A DNA stretch of 64,000 bases from assembly GCA_029747015.1 (NCBI GenBank), contig JAKOGI010000334.1:82001-146000 (forward strand), in the 5' to 3' direction. A program made the translations under genes and the position numbers. Position 1 is the first letter of the stretch, and every line of letters starts with the position of its first letter. Origin of the DNA: Carnegiea gigantea (taxonomy: Eukaryota; Streptophyta; Magnoliopsida; Caryophyllales; Cactaceae). Shown one piece after another: positions 47,404 through 60,149 of the stretch. The notes below the pieces were generated by a model. That model made no database searches, was not told the DNA's origin, and worked only from the letters and a program-made list of their open reading frames with translations.

Positions 47404-49990
47404 TCTTATCATTTTTCTTTAAAGAGTCTATGATCTTATCATTAATTCTAGTTAGAAGCACTAATACGTTTAACTAATTGGTACTAGAAAACATCTATAT
47501 AAACTATTTATGTTTGACATATTGTTTGCATTGGCAACAATGTTTCAAGTTGGACATTATTCTTAGCACGATAAGAGAATAATTCTTATGTTTTATGGTT
47601 TTTTAAAAAAAAAAAATAACAAAAAGAGGGAAAAGCGTGAAGAGGTTAGTATCAAACAGTATACATATATGATAATTGTATGTATAACTTTGAAGCATGT
47701 AAATGTATTTATCATGTAATAAGGAATGCAAAATTAAAGGCTTTGTCGTCGAAGGATCGCACGTAATTCAATATATATAACAATGTATCAATTTGTATTT
47801 AGTTGCTAAATAGATATAGGATCATTTTGAAGATAAGGAAAGTTTGGATCTTAATTCCTAAATGTTACAATTTGGTTAGGGCTCCTTATGGATATATTAA
47901 TAAAATAAATCTCATAATTAAATATAAGTGTCCAATGATCCTATTAAATTTGTAAAATAAACATCAGTATTTAAAGTTCGTTTTACTTGAAAAAGAAAAA
48001 TAGAAGATATGAAAATATCAAATCACATGTGATAAATGCTTTTACATACTATAAAGTTGTATATACAATCATTATATACGTGTAATATTTGATATTAACC
48101 TATTCACATTTTCCCTATTTTTATTTTAAAAAATACAACAAATTTTGTTTTCCTGACTCTTTATATTTCAGCTTAGCATGAGATACATATTTTTCATTCT
48201 TGCATATATTTAATGTCATTTGGCTTAGGGGATGTCTCTTAAAATTTGCATAATGAATGATGACAATAAAATATCAAGCCAATCAATTTATTATAGGTGT
48301 CTCCATTATCATTATTAAAATTATATTTATATTTATAATCTTCCTTTATTTTAAATTCGTAACTATTAAAAAAATTGAATAAAGAAACAATCATTTTTTT
48401 TACTTGAATATGGGTAATTAAATTGATGATGGCTAAATTAATTAAATAAAGAATAATCATATAGTATTAATATAAATGTAAGATAACTAATAGGAACTTG
48501 ACACTTGTCAAAATACCATTAGCCTATCCAACCCATTCAGTTTTGTATTATACTAGTGTTACCTATGCTTCGCACAGATTGTAAATTTTTTTTCAATTAA
48601 AAATATGTCATATCATATTTAATAACAATAATTTTTTTATATCTTTTACAATTTCTTTACATTTAATTAAGTCACAATATATGTAGCGAAATTGAAGAAT
48701 TTTTGCATTCTTTGGATGGCAAAATAAAAGAATGTTATGAAGAGAGAAGAGACAATTCAAGACATAATGCTAATGAATTTCTCAAATTAATGTATATAGA
48801 GATATCCCATAACACCAATCAACATAACTGATAGGAAACTGAGTGCATAATTATCAACCTCTTATTAAAATAATCCAAGCATCAATAACTGCAATATTAA
48901 TAACCCTTGGACTATGATTAGACTCAAAAGATATATAACACCAAATTAGGAATGCAACTGCATTAAAATCCACTTGTAATAGCTATAAAGGGAAAGAGAA
49001 CAATAGTTAAGAAACCATTAATAATCCTACTGTAAATAAAAAGTGTACTAAAAATATTTTCTAATGCAATATACAATAATAAGTTAGCATAACTTCGGTG
49101 TGAGATTTTAAGGTCACATAAATTTCGATCTTTTTTTTTTTTTTAAATTTCACTTGGACATGAGAGATCATAAAAACCTCAAATGCAACAAAGAAATTGT
49201 TTATGAGAAGATACATGTGTCTTAGAGACTAACTTTTCATCTTTTAATATCCAAATACTTGCACATTGACATAACCATTTAATATAAACTTAAAACATAT
49301 ATATAATTATTTAATATTATGAGCATTGATGGGCACTTCAATTCTATAATATAATTAAAAGAAAAAAAAGATATAACCAATAAGTGATTGTCAAGTGTCA
49401 AACCAATTTATAATCACTTAATTTTAAGTACAGTTATATAGATATATGATTTTTCCATTTTCATAAATTTTTATCGCATTTTCTTATTGATTTTTATGGG
49501 AATGGAAAAACTAGATATCCATTACTATCAATCTTTATCTCCTATGAATAGGATTTTATCCATTACGGTTTTTTTTTTTTGTGTGGATAAGAATAGGACT
49601 TTCAAATTTCTTTGCCTCTATCATTATTAGCTTAGAGGCTTTGGACCTCTAGTATTATCTAATTTGTAGGTTATTTTTCAAAAATATCCTTGGTGGGTAC
49701 CCTCCTCTCTTCATGTCCATTTCAATTGTTTTTACGTTAAGGGATATGAAGTTTTTAACAAATTCATCTTGTAGGCTCACATAATATCCAGGTCGGCAAT
49801 TGAATCCTACTGAACCATTACACTAATTAGGGTTAATCCATATGATAATTTGATTATCAAATTTTGTCTGATATCACAAAGCAAAGCATAAAGATCGATA
49901 TCTTTACAATAATACTGTAATGGTGTGACTTGAACTTGGACACTTTCAACATGGATATGCCTATATTTTCTATCCTTGTTATCTTAAAGA
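47404..49990. other. AT-rich block splitting the viral fragment
   Basis: About 2.6 kb of very AT-rich sequence with no viral reading, between the protease part and the capsid-to-protease linker, which should be adjacent. A pair of inverted words, TTGACACTTGTCAA near 48497-48510 and TTGTCAAGTGTCAA near 49388-49401, brackets about 900 bases and includes a CTAGTGTTACCTATGCTTCG word at 48552. One or more non-autonomous DNA elements is likely, but I cannot fix the ends. Confidence 0.45.
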
Positions 49991-49997
49991 TATTTTC

Positions 49998-51145
49998 TCA
50001 ATTAATAAGATTGACTGCTTCTACATCATATTCACATTCTTTTATATCTAAATCATGTTCCATCATTTCGCATACATATTTACTTTTTAGTTGAAAGATA
50101 AATTTTTTGTAGATTACGTCTTTCTGAATTATAAGAAGGACCCAATATTCTTTGATGTCTTCATTTTCATTGTCCACTGTAAATTCTTCTCTTTGAAGAT
50201 CACCAAGATTAGCTGAGCTACTTTTGATCATATGACTAATTACTTCATAATCACTTTCTTCATATTCACATTCCATTACAATTCTTTTGTTTTTTTAATG
50301 GCTAGATCTAATGCTTCTTCTTCACTAAACTCAAAATAGTGTAAACATCCCAAGGTTTTTATAAGCTTATTTTTTTACTATTTTTGCATTCATTTGTATA
50401 ATAACCTACTTCTTCGCATGCCCAACACTGAAAGCTATTCTTGCAAGTAGGACAATAAGTAACTTTTCTAAAACATCTACACCTTTTGGGACTAGGCGTG
50501 TTATATTTCTTTCTTTTATATTTTGATTCCTTTTCCTTGTTAAAACTCTTTTTCTTAAAAAAATTTCATTTTGTTCTCTTCTTAGGTTGATTTCCTCATT
50601 AATGAGGAGAATTCTAATGGGCTAGAATTTGTTTCTTCATTTTCTTCTGTTTTTGGAGATCAAGACACTGGTCATTTACCATTTTCTTAAATAAGAAATG
50701 CTAGTTCGAAGCATATCAATGACATATACTTTTCAAGCCATGAAATGTATTTTTCATTGATCATCAAATTGATCAGATAAGGTAATTTATCATAAAACAT
50801 ACCAAGATTGGTTCCATTAAGCAAAATTTTGTAAAAATATTGACTAAATTTAGCAATATAATTTTCTAGATATCTTTTGTCCTACAACTCTATGTTATTA
50901 GTCTTTCTTTGCCATTCCCTTACTTTTTTTCCGGAATCAAGCTTTGCTCTAATAAATTCTATTTTGATTTCTTTGTATAATTTTTTGAACATAACAGCTA
51001 CTTTTTCCACCATTCTTAATACATTTTTGTCTTTCTCATCTAATAAGTCATACCGGTCAGCTATAATGCTGGAAAAGCTATATTCAATATAATTTAGAAA
51101 ATTTCTAGTAGACCATGTAGTGTTCAAGTTCAGAGCACTATCCAT
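49998..51145 (-). pseudogene. Caulimovirid capsid-like region with CCHC knuckle, broken
   Basis: The open stretch at 51145-50882 is a Lys/Glu-rich helical segment. It continues in other frames to L-G-M-F-Y-D-K-L-P-Y-L near 50745-50815, typical of caulimovirid coat protein. A C-W-A-C...Y-Y-T-N-E-C knuckle follows near 50385-50440, with the usual His replaced by Tyr. The stretch at 50276-49998 is the acidic linker toward the protease. Confidence 0.72.
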
Positions 51146-51990
51146 AACCCTTTTCCAATGCTCAAAGATTTCTTCTCGATTATGAGCTCTATTGATCTTT
51201 AAGATGTATTAATTGGGGTAAGACTAATCTCGTCAAAGGATGTGGTTTTCCTTGGGATGAATCCAAAGAAAAAATTAGTTGTCTGCTTTGCTAAAACGTA
51301 CCTGGGTCTTATGAAATGAGTATTTCTTCTAGATGATTTACTAAAATCTTTAGATTTTGGAATAACATTGTTAACTAAATTGTATTCAGTTTTGTCTATA
51401 TTGGGTTTTTCTCCAATCTCATTAATTTCACTGTCAGCTATCATTTTACCTTTTTTTTTTCTAGTTTCTCATAATTTCCTCTAAAGGAACAACATTTAGA
51501 CCTTCTAGTTTAATCAAGTTCATCTATTGATATATTTCTTCTTCTAACTAGACATTAATTATCTTTTCATTATCATCAGATAATACTTCTTGCTTGTCTG
51601 CTATTGTGCCAATGACTTTGTTTAATTCTTCTGGATTTTGTTCTTTATGAAACATATTTTGTAACTCGTCTAGATTGTACTACTTATACTCTATCCTCTT
51701 CTTCTTTTTCAGCCTTTTTTGATGATCTTTCATTTAGTTTTTCTTCTACTTCCTTTTCATTTTTATGTCTTGCAAAGGAAATGGATTTTTGATTTTTAGG
51801 TTTTGGAAAGAATATTTATGCTGCAATGGAATACTTGTACCTAAATGAAACTTTCCACTATGTTTGACTTTGTTGATTAAAGAAAGATGGATTATGAACC
51901 ATTTCTTCTTTATCTCCTTACCATTGGCCTTAATTTTCTCGAATTCTGCTTTTAATTCTAAAAGTGTATCAGTGATATAGTTTAATTAGG
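51146..51990 (-). pseudogene. Upstream linker of caulimovirid polyprotein
   Basis: An Asp/Glu/Lys-rich reading, including the open stretch at 51444-51199, with no recognisable domain. The movement protein normally further upstream is not seen. Confidence 0.45.
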
Positions 51991-52540
51991 GTGTTACTGA
52001 AGTGAATCCTTTTTAAGTGTGCACAATGTGTGGATAATTAGGAGCAGGACAACTACATGATAATTCAAGCATTAAACACAGTTAATTAGATCAATTAATT
52101 ATTAATTAGCTTAATTATCTTCACTATTTCTGGTCACGTGGTTCAGACGCCAGGTGAAAGAGGGCTTCAAGTAGTACTTTAGAGAAGAATATTACATGCA
52201 CGAAGTGAAAATTTTAAAAACATAGGGTACTTGGTGTAATTTAAGAAGTCAATTCTGTTCACTTTTGGTTCCATAAAATATTTACCCAAACTTAGATGGA
52301 TCTAAAAATATTTTTCCAAACTAGTCAATTAAGGAAAAAATATTACCTATACCTGGATGGTTCGTGATGGAGTTTACCAACTTTGTAATCATTCCAAGGT
52401 TAGAGAATGTAATCAGTGACAAAATCAATCAATTTGTTTACATTAGTTTCTCTGTACAGTTAGTGAATGTGCAATTTATCATTCAAACAAAGTGTGATAT
52501 TCGATGTAATAATTAGTTTGACTTCTATATCAACAAACAA
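51991..52540. other. Junction region between viral fragment and hAT transposase
   Basis: About 550 bases without coding signature; contains ATTAATTAG-rich text near 52080-52120. The right edge of the viral insertion should lie here. I could not find a duplicated target site. Confidence 0.4.
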
Positions 52541-52554
52541 GGATATAATCAATG

Positions 52555-54590
52555 CAAGAACCAGGGATCCCACCTCATCAAATACTAATGTTGAGCCTAA
52601 TGTTGGTTCATATGGGACACCAAATGCAATTAAAGATGATGGGATGACATTAACATTGTGAAAGAAGAGGAAATTTATCTCTGACGTTTGGGAGCATTAT
52701 AATCTTGAGGTTTAAGGTGGTATAGAGAAAGCCATTCGCGAATACTGTAAGAAAGCACTTAGAAATGCTTCTATAAATGGAACTAGGCATTTGAGAGATC
52801 ATAAGGGAAGTTGCCCCATGAAAAAATATAGAGGCATTTCTCAAGGTTTTGCCCAAAAGAAGTTGGAGGTAGAGACTTCTGTAGATAAAAAAACGACAGT
52901 TTAGTTATGGAAACCCTGAATGTAATGAAGAGGAAGTCAGGAGGAAGCTTTGCAATATGGTTGTCATGAATGAGTATCCTCTTGCTATAGTAGACCATAT
53001 TGGTTTTTGAAGGTACTCAAAGGTTCTTATTCCTACTTTTAAAATGCCATGAAGGAAAACACTCCTAAGAAAGATATCATCAAAATTTTTGGAAATGAAA
53101 AACGCAAAACAGTGAAATTGTTGAGAAGTGTTATAAGTAAGGTGGGTATCACCACGGATATGTGGACATCTCAAAAATCAAAAGTATGCTTTTATAGCCA
53201 TATTTGCTAATGGGTTGATAATTCATGGGCATTGCAAAGTCAAATTTTGAGGTATTTTTTCTTTGCTTAATTTTTGTGATTAAGATAGCCATTACGTATC
53301 TTTATGTTTTATATTTTTTTAATGAAAATCATTTCATTCTCTTGTGTCTTTGGTTTGCATATGTTCTATGTACCCACACTGCAGAAGCTATCTCTGAAGA
53401 ATTAATGGAGTACTTTTCGAATTGGAATCATGGTAGGAAGTTATCCTCTCTCACAATGGACAATTGTTCATCCACCGATGCTATAATTGCCATTCTTAAA
53501 CATTGATGGGATATAAGAGCACTTCATTTACATGATAAGTTCTTCCATATGCCTTGTTCAGCACACATTCTTAACATGATTGTGAAAGATAGATTAGAAG
53601 TTATTGATGGTTCAACTAAAAAGATTCGCGATAGTGTAGCATATTGGAGAACAACATCAAAAGAGGAAAATTTTCAATAAGCTTGTGATAGTTTGAGTAT
53701 TTCTTATTGAAAAAATTGAAACTTGATTACAAAACGAGATGGAATTCTACATTTTTAATGCTTTAAACAACCTTGATTTATAGGGAAGTTTCTTAAAAAT
53801 TGGGTAAAAGGAAAAAAAATTATAAATGTTTGCCTAATGATGATGAGTAGGAAAAAGTTAGAGAGCTTTTGTAGTGAGTTGGGTGGTTTTTTTATGAAAT
53901 GACTCTATTATTTCTTGGCACCAAGTTCCCCACGGCAAACATTTATTTCCCTGAAGTGTTTGATGTTAGAATGACTTTGGATGAGATGTATTTTTATCCT
54001 AATGTAACAATCAAGTCCATGGTAATAAAGATGCTTGACTAATGAGAGAAATATTGGGATACAATTCATGTAATAATAGGAGTTGCTTGTGTTTTGGATC
54101 CTAGATATAAATTGAAAATGTTGGAATGTTGCTATTCTATAATTTATGATTTTGATGGGTCAAGCAAAATTGATAGGAACTAGGGTACTTGTAATATATT
54201 GTTCAATGAATATCAAGAAAAATAAAGAGTATAAGTGAGAGTCATAGTCATAGCCATGGTCATAGGGTTTTTAGTAATTCTACAAATGCATATACAGTGA
54301 CTTCTATGGGTAGCGGATAAGGTGGTAAAAGGAGGGTGGTGGAGCACATACACACCACAAAGTTTAAGAAGGGTCCAAGAACTCAACAAAAATCTGAGTT
54401 GAATTTATATTTGGAAGAGCCTACCTCTGTAGGGGCGGATACCTTTGATACCTATTTTGACAGTTGCCTCTGAGTCTACATTTAGCTGATGAGGGAGATT
54501 TGTAAGTCCTGATCGTAACTGCATAGATCCAAAGACATTAGAAGCTTTGATTAGTGCTAGAGATTGGTTTTGGGTTTCCATGAGTCGGAA
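52555..54590 (+). pseudogene. hAT transposase (BED finger, RICESLEEPER-like), broken
   Basis: Fragments in order. A BED-type zinc finger at about 52670-52800: KRRKFISDVWEHYNLE, later YCKKALRNASINGTRHLRDH. The first zinc ligand Cys is now Arg (A-I-R-E-Y-C-K). Then the transposase core: an I-T-T-D-M-W-T-S-like box near 53149-53170, a HCAAHILN-like P-C-S-A-H-I-L-N at 53550-53575, K-T-R-W-N-S-T near 53729-53750, and VACVLDPRYKLKMLE at 54088-54129. The C-terminal dimerisation motif is A-S-E-S-T-F-S at about 54468-54488 and DPKTLEALISARDW near 54528-54570. More than ten stops or shifts. It belongs to the element with ends at 40631 and 55277. Confidence 0.9.
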
Positions 54591-55120
54591 GGTGTGCTTT
54601 CTTTCTTTGATACATTATTAGTTAACATAAAAAGAGCATTTTTATCCTTTTTGCTAATTTGTTTATTTTATTTCATTAGATGATGGTGAAGGCACATCTT
54701 ATCATCATACTCCTTCGGTTGATTATGATGATGGTGAGATTGAAGACATACACAAAACCTCGATGACTTTCACTTGGGTTTCTTTGTTAAATATGGACAT
54801 TGTTGCATTTCTTGGTGGTGAAGTATTGAGCTTTAAATGTGTTTTCGTTGCTGAATTATGGTTGTGTTTGAATTCTTAGACTTTGGCTGCATTATGTACT
54901 TTATGCATTGTTAGATTTGAGTTGCATGGACTTGTTGAAGTTTAATTTGGATTGGATTGTAAACTTTGATGAAGTTTATTAGACTTGTTTTGCATGGAGG
55001 CTACAAGAGCTTTATACAATTAATTGGGTTACGATTACTGGGCAACTTGGGGTTTCATTCACGATCCAACTTATAATATAGTTTTCACATAGAAGAGAAA
55101 AAATTTGCTGGTAAAAACGC
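54591..55120 (+). other. hAT 3' region
   Basis: An acidic open bit after a TTTCATTAG acceptor-like site near 54675-54765 may be a small last exon; the rest is 3' UTR-like, T- and G-rich. Confidence 0.4.
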
Positions 55121-55285
55121 TATTTAGGGCCATAGGTTTGCATCCCCGTTGGGGACGGGGACAGGGATGGGAAAGATTTTTTTCCCATAATGAGGCATAG
55201 GGCAGGGAGTTCAGCCAGGATGGGGATGGAGATGAAGAATATGCCCCTCGTCCCAAAACCACCCGTTGCCATCCCTAAGTATACC

Positions 55286-55757
55286 GTTCATATTGATACT
55301 CTTTCTTCTAACACTTCTCATATTTCTTAGATTTGCCTCATAAAAATTTCCTCTTGACCCTATTATTTCATTTCTCCCTTTTTATTTCAAACTTCCGAAG
55401 GCTTGTGGATCCTCAAAAGTGGTCGCGTTCTAGCATGATTGGCCATGTTCTTGAATATGCATGGTTTCTATGCCATACATTCCTCTTTAACTTTAAATAG
55501 CTGTTAACTTCCTGGTGCTTATGCTTTTCATTGTCTCCTCCCTATTACACTGGAAGTTACTGATACATATAGCCTACACCCGATTTATCCATATTAATAA
55601 GCACATACTGTTTGTTTGAATTACAAACGCAATTTAGCTTTCACTGATATTGGTCAATGTTTGATTATTGGAATTCTACCACTCTTATTACTTTTAAATT
55701 CCAATCCACATAAATGATCTTGATCTTTTTCTATTAGCCTTGTGCTTTACCTAAGGT
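55286..55757. other. Continuation of unassigned sequence from 40622
   Basis: Pyrimidine-rich like 39300-40622, consistent with one locus split by the hAT. No signature recognised. Confidence 0.45.
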
Positions 55758-55762
55758 TGCTT

Positions 55763-57019
55763 TGACCACTGCTGCAAGCGCATGTGTAGTCATAGTATAT
55801 ATAAAAAAGATCACTCCTCAGGGACCAAGGTAAGTTATCGAGTTTTTGTTTATCAAAATATCCTAAGTAAAATCCTAATTCAGGAGGGTTTGATTTAACA
55901 CCTCCTAATTCACTAATTTTAAATCAATTAAGAAAAAACGCCTAAGAATTCATATAGTTATGAAAGTTGATTGGACCAAAATGATAAGCATGTACTTTTC
56001 TCTAATCGGTTAATCTCGAAGAATTGCAATCTCTCTAAAAATCTAATCTATTCTTTCGAAATCAACAAGATTTGCCTAAACTAAGCAAAAGTCTTTCTTT
56101 CAAACTAATTTGTCTTAATCCAAGCTAAATATCTTCGATTACAATCTAGTCCTCCTAACTTGCAAATGCCCCTATTGAGATGGCGTTATGTTAGGTTTTA
56201 TCAAGTAGTCTAGCAATCAAATGTTACCTTTTCATTTTTCACCCAATTGTTTCAAGTGTGCAAGCAAAATTTGGCCAAAAATCAACTCACAACATGATAA
56301 TCACTTGATAGAACAAAATTAAACCAACTATGAAATAAGCACAATTCTATAGATTAAAACATGGTCCAACTACACTTTCATAAACTATTAAATCCCTGGA
56401 CAAAATAAAACTACTCACACATTATAAAAGATCATATAACTAACAAATGTTTTGGCGAATTCTGAGAGAAAGGGCTTGACTGAGAAAGCCTCCAACCAAG
56501 GGCTTCAAACTGCCTTAAAATCAAACACACACTCTAAATATTTCTCACTAGAACAATAAGCAAACTAAGAATCTAAACTAAAAATAACAAATTTAAGAAA
56601 GAGAATTAAACTATGCTATGCTTGCTTCTTTCTTCTACTGCTGAACGTCGCCTTTTATAGAAAAATTTAGAGGTTTTCGGCCTCATAGCTGAAGGAAAAT
56701 GAAGAGGCAACAATTTCACCCTACACCACGGTCTGTGGCAGGCACCATGGGACGACTGTGGTCTTGGCTGGAGCCGATTTTCTACTCTTTTCTTGCTCGA
56801 CGGGCGTAGCAGCACATGGATATCCATAGGGAAGGTCAAAGTACACCCAATAAGGGTCAAATGCTGGGTAGAAAGGCCTAAAATCCTTCAAAACACATCA
56901 AACAACCGTACCCAAGTATAAATCGAGAATATGAGTATAGATTATGGCTTAAAGCATATAATTCTCCTAAAAATGTGGCGAAACAACCCTAAAATGATGT
57001 ATACATTAAGCACTTATCA
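55763..57019 (-). repeat. 3' LTR of Athila-like element (1257 bp)
   Basis: The inverse complement starts TGATAAGTGCTTAATGTAT and ends GCAGTGGTCA. Collinear with the solo LTR at 42976-44266, in the opposite orientation. It includes the degraded CCACGG hairpin near 56735-56765 and a TATA box. Confidence 0.92.
56651..56660 (-). promoter_or_regulatory. TATA box of Athila-like 3' LTR
   Basis: CTATAAAAGG on the minus strand, at the same place as in the solo copy. Confidence 0.7.
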
Positions 57020-57035
57020 AATTCCCCCACGCTTA
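57020..57035 (-). other. Polypurine tract of Athila-like element
   Basis: The minus strand reads AAGCGTGGGGGAATT immediately before the 3' LTR. Confidence 0.85.
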
Positions 57036-58790
57036 AACTGTTGCTTGTTCTCAAGTAATGTTAAGACCAAAAATATATAGAACCTCCTCAGGATGGATAT
57101 AAGTAACATTCCAATGGCAAAGCAGATCCAAATGTAGCCCAAAAAAGATGCAAAAATCATTAGCAAACAGATTAGGGAATGAAATTTTTAAAAAATCACC
57201 TGATAGACCACAATGTCAAACTTGAATCAATCCCTCCAAATCATCAAATACAATCATTCCACATATGAAACAAATGAAGCTAGCAAGGCCAGTATAACCT
57301 CACTATGGTTATGTGGCACTCATCACTCATGTGTTTGAAAATATATACATAAAGGTTCCTTCAATTCTTATTCCTTAGACTCAAAGTTACCATAAGTTTG
57401 ACAAGACTCTCAAATTCACCATCACTATAATGGAAACACACTAGACAATCATAAGGACTTTCATTAGGTTACAATAGGGCTATGGGTAAAGGTAAGAGGG
57501 GAACAAATATTTTGGAAATGAGGAGCTAGAAGCCATAGACTAAGAGTTAAATGATTCCAGTGCATCACATTACATCCCTCTTAGACAATTATAATTTATC
57601 AACAAAATACATCCACAATTGAATAGAGAAAGAGTTAAAAATCACAAGAATTTATAATTCCAACAAGGCTAATACTTTCTTCCCTTTTTTTTTTGCTTTT
57701 CTCTTTTTTTTTTCTTTTTTTTCGTTTTGTTTTTTTTTTTTTTTTTTTTTTGTTTTGTTTTTTTTTTTTTTGGAATTGAGTTAGCCAAGGGAAATCCATA
57801 ATGAATTTTAAGTTCAAACTCTTCTCTAAACTTTGTAAAATTAGACAAGGGTTTTATCAAGATCTCACATCCCTTCACCAAACAACCAAAACCCACTAAA
57901 AGAAAGCAATCCACCTTACTAGTGCCCTATCAAACTTGATGCAAAAGAATGAAATGCTCCTCTAGTCTGAGCTTAAGGGTAAGATAATCATTTGGCCATA
58001 GGCTATAATAGGAGGTTCAAATCAAGAAAAACAGATTTAGGCTCAAAGGGGCTAGTAAGGGATATATTATAAAACAAAGGTGGCTATTTAATCGTTGGGT
58101 TTAACAAATCAAAGAAAAATGCCTCAGTCATATTGCCTAAATGCATATGCGAAATATAATTTTGAATGAGAGTCAAAGCAAATTCCAGAGAAATGATGTC
58201 AGGGAAGAGTCATACATGAAAGAAAATATGAGACTAAGTTGATAAATACTCGCTAAAAACTCAAATCCTCATAGGATGTCTACCAAGGTTATAACTAGCT
58301 CATTAGCAAACACATGCTGAAATTCATGTAAAAGCTCATGGGGTAATCAGCTCGCACTCAATATGTGGTCAAAATATGGATCTTATTTTTGCAAACTCAT
58401 TCTCAAACATTTTATGCACAATTTGGGTGAATCAAATGATCAAACTGAACCAAAGAAGTCGACCAAATCTAGAAAGATCATCATCGGAGGATTTTTTTAA
58501 ATTTTTCTCTCTCTTTTTTTTCTTTTTTTTTTTTTGAGTGCATGGCATGCTCCTAATAATAATGCAAACAAAAATGCACAGGGATTGGTAAAAGAAAAAG
58601 CTAAAATGCAACCTAGAATGAAAAGAAAACTAAATGCACTTACTAAAATACTTCTAAACAAAACTAAAACCTAAAATAAAAATTCCAAAAACTATCACAA
58701 ATAACATATAAAAAGCACAAGCACTCCTAACCAAATAAGGCATCAGACACCAAATATAATGACTAACTCCCCCATGCTTAAATCACACAT
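57036..58790 (-). other. Non-coding spacer of Athila-like element
   Basis: About 1.75 kb between the env-position ORF and the polypurine tract. No domain. It holds T-rich tracts on the plus strand at 57684-57772 and 58505-58535, which give lysine-rich spurious ORFs on the minus strand. A long non-coding region here is usual for Athila relatives. Confidence 0.6.
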
Positions 58791-60149
58791 TGCCGTCAAT
58801 GTGGACACATAATAGAAAAAGAGAAGGGGAGTAGCACAAAGCAATCAGAAAGGAGGTGGTGGTGGAGGGTGGGGTGGTTGGCCATAAGAAATGCCAATCC
58901 CCCCAAGTCCTATAGTCCTGAAAATATTGAGTTTGGGTAGGAAGCATTCAACGAAGCTCATCGTGGTGCTCTTGGGCAAAGTTCCGAAGAGCGGCGTTCT
59001 CAGAAGCAACAAATGCTCGAAGGGAAACTTGCTCCTCTTGAATGGATCTAAGGGTGTCTTGAAGGTCGATATAGTCAGGAGGGGATGGTTAAGAGGAAGA
59101 ACTAAATCCTGCTTGACTAGAATAAAGGGGAATGATGGAGTGCAGGTTGAACAACCTTGTCATCACCAGGTACCCAATAGAGGTTAGCTCGGTGAAGTAA
59201 GGTGGTTCGATCGACATTGGAAAGGGGAAAAAGTCGATCCCCAGGGTAAATCCAACATAAATACCCAACCTCAGCTTTACAAAAGTTCATAATTTCAAAA
59301 GTAGTTTGATCAAGCCGCTCGGACCCGAAACTCTAAGGGTTGGGTCAACACTGAAAAATCTAGTAATAGTAGTCATAATCCCATCTATGACTATCCTACT
59401 TTTAGTGCTAACAGCAGCATTATACAACTGCCCAACCAAAAATGAACTAGGCTCAAGCTAGACACCATCAAGAATATAGGATAAAAAGTACAACTCAGAT
59501 AATCTCGGGACATTTAGACTATCATTCCGAGCAAAGAAATAAGCCAAGATACGCTGAGGTACTCTAATGCAAGGGTTCTTAATATGAGTGCACTTCGATG
59601 AACTAGTGCTATACCTAACATTCCCTGAAAGTTTGCTCTAAAATGTATTAGGGTTGAATTCACGGGGGACTTGGCGATTCGATAAATACATACTAGGTGG
59701 AAAATCGAATATACCATTAAAGGTACCTAAGTTCAACTTATAAAATTATCCTTGCAAATAAAACGATATGTATCCGGCTTGACATTGAGGCCCTCTAGTG
59801 ACCTCCACATGAAGTGTACTCAGGAACTCTAGAGTCAGGTCCCGGTATGTATGTTCTTTTATTTCTAAAAAGTGCCCCATACCACCTCCTCCAAATAACC
59901 ACCGAATATCATCTAACATTCCTAATCTAGCTAACAGTTCCTCATCATTATGTCTAGTTGCCATAACCATGCATTCATTTAAACAAGCGTATCTAGTAAA
60001 ATGATCAAGATATGTTAAACCAAGGGGGTGAGGAATGTTACCTTGGGCTCGTGCATTTGTGGAGGTTCGGGATGTCCTTTGAGGTCGGGTTGGTGCTTGA
60101 CTTGATGATCCAACCTTCTTGATACTCCTTTATCTTTTGGTAGGTGCCA
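58791..60149 (-). pseudogene. Env-position ORF, ATHILA ORF-1-like, broken
   Basis: The reading begins after a splice-acceptor-like site (pyrimidine-rich run then CAACAG ending at 60150) and a small basic start. The 59970-59746 stretch has M-A-T-R-H-N-D-E-E-L-L-A-R-L-G and LTLEFLSTLHVEV words characteristic of the ATHILA ORF-1 family (Pfam PF03078). It continues past a stop to FYKLNLGTFNGIFDFP at 59712-59760, then RVPQRILAYFFARND near 59520-59565 and a later region to about 58800. Three or more stops and shifts. Function is not established; the position downstream of pol is the basis for the env-like label, and no membrane segment stands out. Confidence 0.75.

Larger units (their letters stand above)
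42837..51990 (-). pseudogene. Endogenous caulimovirid (florendovirus/petuvirus-like) fragment, broken
   Basis: Minus-strand text gives, from high to low coordinate, a capsid-like region with a CCHC knuckle, aspartic protease, RT, RNase H and a long C-terminal part, ending at a stop at 42837-42839. A single polyprotein in this order fits the petuvirus/florendovirus side of Caulimoviridae and not a gypsy element; no integrase or LTR belongs to it. The movement-protein part expected upstream is not visible, so the copy is 5' truncated near 51990. It is interrupted by an AT-rich block (47404-49990) and a solo LTR (42976-44266), and carries many stops and shifts. A non-infectious genomic fossil. 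Confidence 0.82.
40631..55277 (+). mobile_element. hAT transposon carrying later insertions
   Basis: Terminal inverted repeat TAGGGATGGCA at 40631 and its exact complement TGCCATCCCTA ending at 55277. The 8-bp TSD AGTATATC (40623-40630) / AGTATACC (55278-55285) has one mismatch. Both ends hold subterminal GGGGA/CCCCG-rich motifs (40660-40860 and 55145-55260), typical of plant hATs. A degenerate BED-finger hAT transposase sits at 52555-54590. The remaining length is largely foreign: a caulimovirid fragment and an Athila-like solo LTR lie between the 5' end and the transposase. Without these the element would be several kb, an ordinary autonomous hAT size. Confidence 0.9.

Noticed and set aside
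44272..51990. Initial reading of the RT here as a gypsy element
   Set aside because: No integrase and no own LTRs; a capsid knuckle precedes the protease in one polyprotein and the RT/RNase H words fit caulimovirids better.
57635..57914. Lysine-rich ORFs on the minus strand
   Set aside because: They are translations of a T-rich tract in the Athila-like spacer; no protein family resemblance.
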